From PUND01 sp046538345 (GTDB lineage: Bacteria > Planctomycetota > Phycisphaerae > SM23-33), in NCBI GenBank assembly GCA_046538345.1, contig JBKHJB010000084.1:1-9615 (forward strand): a DNA stretch of 9,615 bases, in the 5' to 3' direction. A program made the translations under genes and the position numbers. The notes beneath the pieces were generated by a model. That model saw only the letters and a list, made by a program, of their open reading frames with translations. It did not search any database and was not told the origin of the DNA. Positions within the stretch are counted from its first letter, which is position 1. Every line of letters begins with the position of its first letter. Below, piece after piece: positions 6,575-9,615 of the stretch.

Positions 6575-8041
6575 ATGATCCGCAAAAGAAAATTTCGCTT
6601 CGTAGAACCAGGCAGCAGACGCGGCAGACCTTTCAACGCATGGATTACCCGCTGGCCTCTGCTGGGGCCCATGACTCTGGCAAGCATACTGGAGCGGCGA
6701 GGGTACGACGTAGCCGTCTATAACGAGAACATCTCCGGTCCACTCACGGACAATGAGCAGGCACTGGAGGAGATCTGCTCGGCCGACGTGGTCGGCATCA
6801 GCATCATGACCTCCACAGCGATGCGGGGCTACGAGATAGCCGACCGCGTCCGTAAGGAGTGCCCGGAGACGACCATAGTCTTCGGCGGCGTCCACGCGAG
6901 TTTCTGCCCCGAAGAGGCGGCCCAGAGGGGAGATATCGTGGTCCGCGGCGAGGGTGAGAACGTTATCGAGCCCATCGCCCGCGGCGAGATAACCAGCGGT
7001 ATCATCAATGCCGAGCCGCCTGCGGACCTGAACGCCCTGCCGCCCATCAATCACTTTCTCATGTGCGACTTCGACAAGCTCATTGCCCGCAGTCGCCGAC
7101 GCGAGCTTTACGAGCTTCCGGCAATGACGTCGCGCGGCTGTCCGTACGGCTGCACCTACTGCTCGGTGACGCGGATGTTCGGGCGCAAGGTACGTCGTCA
7201 GTCGGTGGATAAGGCATACAGCGACCTGATGCACTACGCCTCGCAGGGCTTTCGGAGGTTCTTCTTCTACGACGATAATTTCACGGACGACCGCGCCTGG
7301 ACCAAGGAGCTTCTGGAACGCATAGCCCCGCTGAACTTCCGCTTCAATGCCCAGGCGAGGGTGGATTTCCACTGGGCCGACCGCTCGCGCCGCAAACGCG
7401 ACGAAGAACTGCTGCGGATACTGCGCCGCGGCGGCGGAGACGTGCTCTATGTGGGCTATGAGACCATCGACGACGAGACTGCCCGGCAGTGGCGCAAGGG
7501 CTACCGGGGCGCCCACCGCCTGGAGCAGCGACTGTCGGAAGACACCAAGATCCTGCATGACAGCGGGTTCTGGATTCACGGCATGTTCGTGCTCGGCCCG
7601 GAGCACACGCAGCGGACGGCGGAAAAGATTGTCGACTTCTCTCTGCGTAACTCCTTGGAAACTATGCAGATCAGTATTCTGACGCCGCTTCCGGGAACGC
7701 CGCTGATGGACCAGATGCGCAAGCATCTGGTGTTCAACGACTATCCGCACGACTGGAACTTCTACGACGGGACACATTGCGTATATAATCACGGACGGTT
7801 GGGTATTGAGCAGGTCCAGCGGACCATCCTAAACGCGCACCGTCGGTTCTATCGCTGGGGGCTCAGCGCCCGGCGCCTCCGAGCGGTGGCCGCCGGCAGT
7901 GTTCCCCTGCGGGACAAACTGGCATTGCTGTGGAACCACCTGGTTATCGCGCGGCGAACGTTGGCCGACTGGCGGGAAGAAACAAAACACTTTCTGGAGC
8001 TTGTTCGAAGCAAAACTGAGACGGCGAACTCACCGGCCTGA
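6575..8041 (+). CDS. B12-binding-domain radical SAM protein, substrate unknown
   Basis: The 488-residue protein has an N-terminal cobalamin-binding-type Rossmann domain (about 1-150: MTLASILERRGYDVAVYNE, ADVVGISIMTSTAMRGYEIA, VFGGVHASFCPEEA, VVRGEGENVIEP). It lacks the DxHxxG motif of mutases, as is usual in this class. The radical SAM core follows, with the 4Fe-4S cluster ligands Cys189, Cys193 and Cys196 in CPYGCTYC, then FFFYDDNFTDDR, YVGYETIDDET, IHGMFVLGPEHT and ILTPLPGTPLMDQM. A C-terminal helical part holds DWNFYDGTHCVYNHGRL and a basic tail. Enzymes of this class often methylate or rearrange unactivated carbons in lipids, pigments, antibiotics or peptides; which applies here is not visible. 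The start is ATG 6575 with GAAGGA at 6563-6568. It is the first gene of an operon, with 19 bp to the next radical SAM gene. It is probably oxygen-sensitive and cytosolic. Confidence 0.93.
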   Translation: MIRKRKFRFVEPGSRRGRPFNAWITRWPLLGPMTLASILERRGYDVAVYNENISGPLTDNEQALEEICSADVVGISIMTSTAMRGYEIADRVRKECPETTIVFGGVHASFCPEEAAQRGDIVVRGEGENVIEPIARGEITSGIINAEPPADLNALPPINHFLMCDFDKLIARSRRRELYELPAMTSRGCPYGCTYCSVTRMFGRKVRRQSVDKAYSDLMHYASQGFRRFFFYDDNFTDDRAWTKELLERIAPLNFRFNAQARVDFHWADRSRRKRDEELLRILRRGGGDVLYVGYETIDDETARQWRKGYRGAHRLEQRLSEDTKILHDSGFWIHGMFVLGPEHTQRTAEKIVDFSLRNSLETMQISILTPLPGTPLMDQMRKHLVFNDYPHDWNFYDGTHCVYNHGRLGIEQVQRTILNAHRRFYRWGLSARRLRAVAAGSVPLRDKLALLWNHLVIARRTLADWREETKHFLELVRSKTETANSPA

Positions 8042-8060
8042 ATGAACAGGGAGTGAAATC

Positions 8061-9506
8061 ATGGTTTCTTTCGATTTCAACGCACTTCGGCAGAGCTGGT
8101 CGAACCTGACGATGAAGACGGCGCTGAAAGGCGCGGATCTCGCCATCCAGGTTCCTTACCTCAGAGACGTGTTCATAGACCGGCTGACCCGCCGGCTGGA
8201 AGGCAGCTACGACGAGCTGGAAAGCGACCGTGAGCTGCTGGAACACGACCGCTGGCTGGGTCAGCACCTCCAGGGGTTCCTGCATCGGCTGGTACACGAG
8301 CGCCCCGCCGCCGCCCGGGCGATACTGCGTTTCATCGGCACCTGGATCGAAGACATGCGACGTCGTACCGCGTTTCAGCAACAGGGCCGGGCCACCCCCT
8401 GCACAGTGGTCATCGAACCAACCGACCGCTGCAACCTGAACTGCCCCGGCTGCTACGCCAAGAGCACCCGCGACGGTACGCATATCCCCTTCGAGAGAAT
8501 GGCGCAGATCGTCCAGCAGGTCGTGGACATGGGCGTGACGCTGGTAACCATCTCCGGCGGCGAGCCGTTCGTCCGTGAACAGGCGGACCGTACACTCACC
8601 CGCCTGGCAGAAGCGTTCCCCAACCGGGGCTTCCTGGTCTATACCAACGGCACGCTTATCGACGAACCCACGGCCGAGCGACTGGCAAGGGTGGGCAACG
8701 TGTTCCCCGCCATCAGCGTCGAGGGCAATGAACACCAGACCAACGCCCGCCGAGGAAGCGGGATATACGAGCAGAACCGCCTCGCGAGGCGCTACCTGGC
8801 CGAATATGGCGTGATGTGCGGGTTCTCGGCGACCGTTACAAGTGAGAACGTCGAGGATATCTGTACGGACGACTTCATCGACCTGCGCATCGAAGAGGGC
8901 GACATCTTTGGGTGGTTCTTCCTTATGCAACCCATCGGGCGCAGTCCCCGGCTGGACCTGATGGTCAACGCCGAACAACGGGCGATGCTGCGCGAGACTA
9001 TCAACCGCTGGCGCGAGGAAGACCGTCCCATCTTCCTGGGCGACTTCTGGAACGACGGTCCATTCGTCGGCGGGTGCATAGCCGGCGGACGGTATTACTT
9101 CCACATCTACGCCGACGGCAACATCAGCCCGTGCGTGTTCGCACCGGTGGCATGCGGAAATATCTTCGACGTTATCGGCGGAACCAGCGAGTACGAGACG
9201 CTCGACGATCTCGTGCAGAATCACCCCACGTTCCAGGGCTTTCGCGAAGAGCAGCGCAAGATCACAGACCGCAGCCGTCCCTGCCTGCTCATAGACCACC
9301 CGGATGCGTTTCGGCGGATATATCGCCGGGGCGGGTGCCGCCCCGCCAAGAACATGGCTCCGGGTTATCTCGACGGCGACATCGCCCGCCACGTGGATGC
9401 AGTGGCGGCCGAGTGGAAAGCCAAGAGCGAGCAGCTTCCGCCCATCGTGCCGAAAGGAACCTACGAGCCACAGCGGGAGAAGGCATCGGTCCCGATCGCA
9501 CGGTAG
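8061..9506 (+). CDS. Radical SAM protein with SPASM/twitch-like C-terminus, function unknown
   Basis: The 481-residue protein starts at ATG 8061 with AGGGAG at 8048-8053. Residues 1 to about 112 form a charged, probably helical extension that I do not recognise. The radical SAM core (about 113-320) has TDRCNLNCPGCYAKS with Cys124, Cys128 and Cys131 binding the cluster, and ISGGEPF at 164-170 as the SAM-binding motif. The C-terminal part has Cys339, Cys358 (in YADGNISPC), Cys365, Cys408 and Cys426, a spacing that recalls a twitch or reduced SPASM domain binding an auxiliary Fe-S cluster. SPASM proteins often modify peptides, but the twitch fold also occurs in cofactor enzymes, so the substrate is open. 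It is co-transcribed with the B12-type radical SAM gene 19 bp upstream, and the two probably act in one pathway. No signal peptide is seen. It does not look like an anaerobic sulfatase-maturing enzyme. Confidence 0.92.
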   Translation: MVSFDFNALRQSWSNLTMKTALKGADLAIQVPYLRDVFIDRLTRRLEGSYDELESDRELLEHDRWLGQHLQGFLHRLVHERPAAARAILRFIGTWIEDMRRRTAFQQQGRATPCTVVIEPTDRCNLNCPGCYAKSTRDGTHIPFERMAQIVQQVVDMGVTLVTISGGEPFVREQADRTLTRLAEAFPNRGFLVYTNGTLIDEPTAERLARVGNVFPAISVEGNEHQTNARRGSGIYEQNRLARRYLAEYGVMCGFSATVTSENVEDICTDDFIDLRIEEGDIFGWFFLMQPIGRSPRLDLMVNAEQRAMLRETINRWREEDRPIFLGDFWNDGPFVGGCIAGGRYYFHIYADGNISPCVFAPVACGNIFDVIGGTSEYETLDDLVQNHPTFQGFREEQRKITDRSRPCLLIDHPDAFRRIYRRGGCRPAKNMAPGYLDGDIARHVDAVAAEWKAKSEQLPPIVPKGTYEPQREKASVPIAR

Positions 9507-9601
9507 CTGCGCAACGGTGGTAAACCGCGTAATTTGCGGATAAGGGTTGTGATTGCTTTATTGCGGCTTGTGCGGTTTGCATACAGGCGGGTCTTATGGC
9601 G
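9507..9601. other. Noncoding tail after the radical SAM operon
   Basis: No gene is visible. The segment is less GC-rich than the genes. AAACCGC (9522-9528) is the inverted complement of GCGGTTT (9572-9578), and GCGG also occurs at 9536-9539 and 9563-9566, so several weak foldings compete. CGGT (9515-9518) and ACCG (9524-9527) can form a short hairpin soon after the stop codon. None has a T-run typical of an intrinsic terminator. Confidence 0.4.
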
Positions 9602-9615
9602 TAAGCTCTTGCTTA
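9602..9615 (+). terminator. Hairpin cut by the window edge, possible terminator
   Basis: TAAGC (9602-9606), the loop TCTT and GCTTA (9611-9615) form a perfect stem that ends exactly at the window border. The left arm continues outward as GGCG (9598-9601), so the full stem may be longer. About 95 nt lie between the last stop codon and this stem. It could terminate the radical SAM operon or a converging gene on the right; the missing bases decide. Confidence 0.35.

Noticed and set aside
6445..6723. Small plus-strand frame before and overlapping the first radical SAM gene, considered as a peptide precursor or leader peptide
   Set aside because: It starts with a weak codon, overlaps the real gene by about 150 bp in another frame, and its sequence lacks a leader/core layout; the ATG inside it at 6532 has only a poor ribosome-binding site.
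7944..9392. A 482-codon open frame antisense to the second radical SAM gene, and similar long antisense frames at 6488-7792, 3280-4344, 4958-5737 and 5756-6532
   Set aside because: Their translations show no recognisable domain, while the opposite strand encodes clear conserved families. Long antisense frames are expected from GC-biased third codon positions.
8061..9506. Second radical SAM gene as an anaerobic sulfatase-maturing enzyme serving the neighbouring sulfatase
   Set aside because: Such enzymes have the CX3CX2C motif near the N-terminus, a length of about 370-400 residues and a full set of extra Cys. Here the motif is at residue 124 and only five Cys follow in a different spacing.

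Overview
The window is a GC-rich bacterial chromosomal segment with five complete genes and no sign of insertion sequences, CRISPR arrays, tRNA or rRNA. All five genes have clear Shine-Dalgarno sequences (AAGGGAG, AAGGAG, AAGGAG, GAAGGA, AGGGAG). Three intergenic regions carry a strong -10-like hexamer followed by GC. The gene mix (a cytosolic Cys-type sulfatase, a glycoside phosphorylase and two oxygen-sensitive radical SAM enzymes) would suit an anaerobic or microaerophilic, polysaccharide-using, uncultured bacterium. A planctomycete or other PVC relative is my best guess, but this is inference and of low certainty.

Layout from left to right. (1) 177-1733 (+) encodes a DUF1846/UPF0371 protein of unknown function, with a candidate promoter just upstream and a weaker divergent one at the window edge. 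(2) 1927-4842 (+) encodes a single-chain fusion of a GH65 inverting disaccharide phosphorylase and a C-terminal beta-phosphoglucomutase. It would turn an alpha-glucoside plus phosphate into beta-glucose 1-phosphate and then glucose 6-phosphate. (3) 4856-6250 (-) encodes a formylglycine-type sulfatase without a signal peptide, convergent with the fusion gene and separated from it by only 13 bp. (4) 6251-6574 is a 324-bp divergent control region with a nested inverted repeat, a TATAAT box and a GC-rich leader whose three CCGCGG-containing arms can form alternative hairpins. (5) 6575-8041 and 8061-9506 (+) form a two-gene operon: a cobalamin-binding-type radical SAM enzyme, then a radical SAM enzyme with a long N-terminal extension and a Cys-containing C-terminal domain.

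The first half is readable as carbohydrate metabolism: the phosphorylase-mutase fusion conserves the energy of a glycosidic bond, and the sulfatase may desulfate a small internalised substrate. The second half is the less explained part. Two radical SAM enzymes are co-transcribed with no recognisable substrate gene beside them, behind a structured leader. That operon, its leader and the inverted repeat in the divergent region are the most likely places for something undescribed. I saw no decisive evidence of a complete new system.
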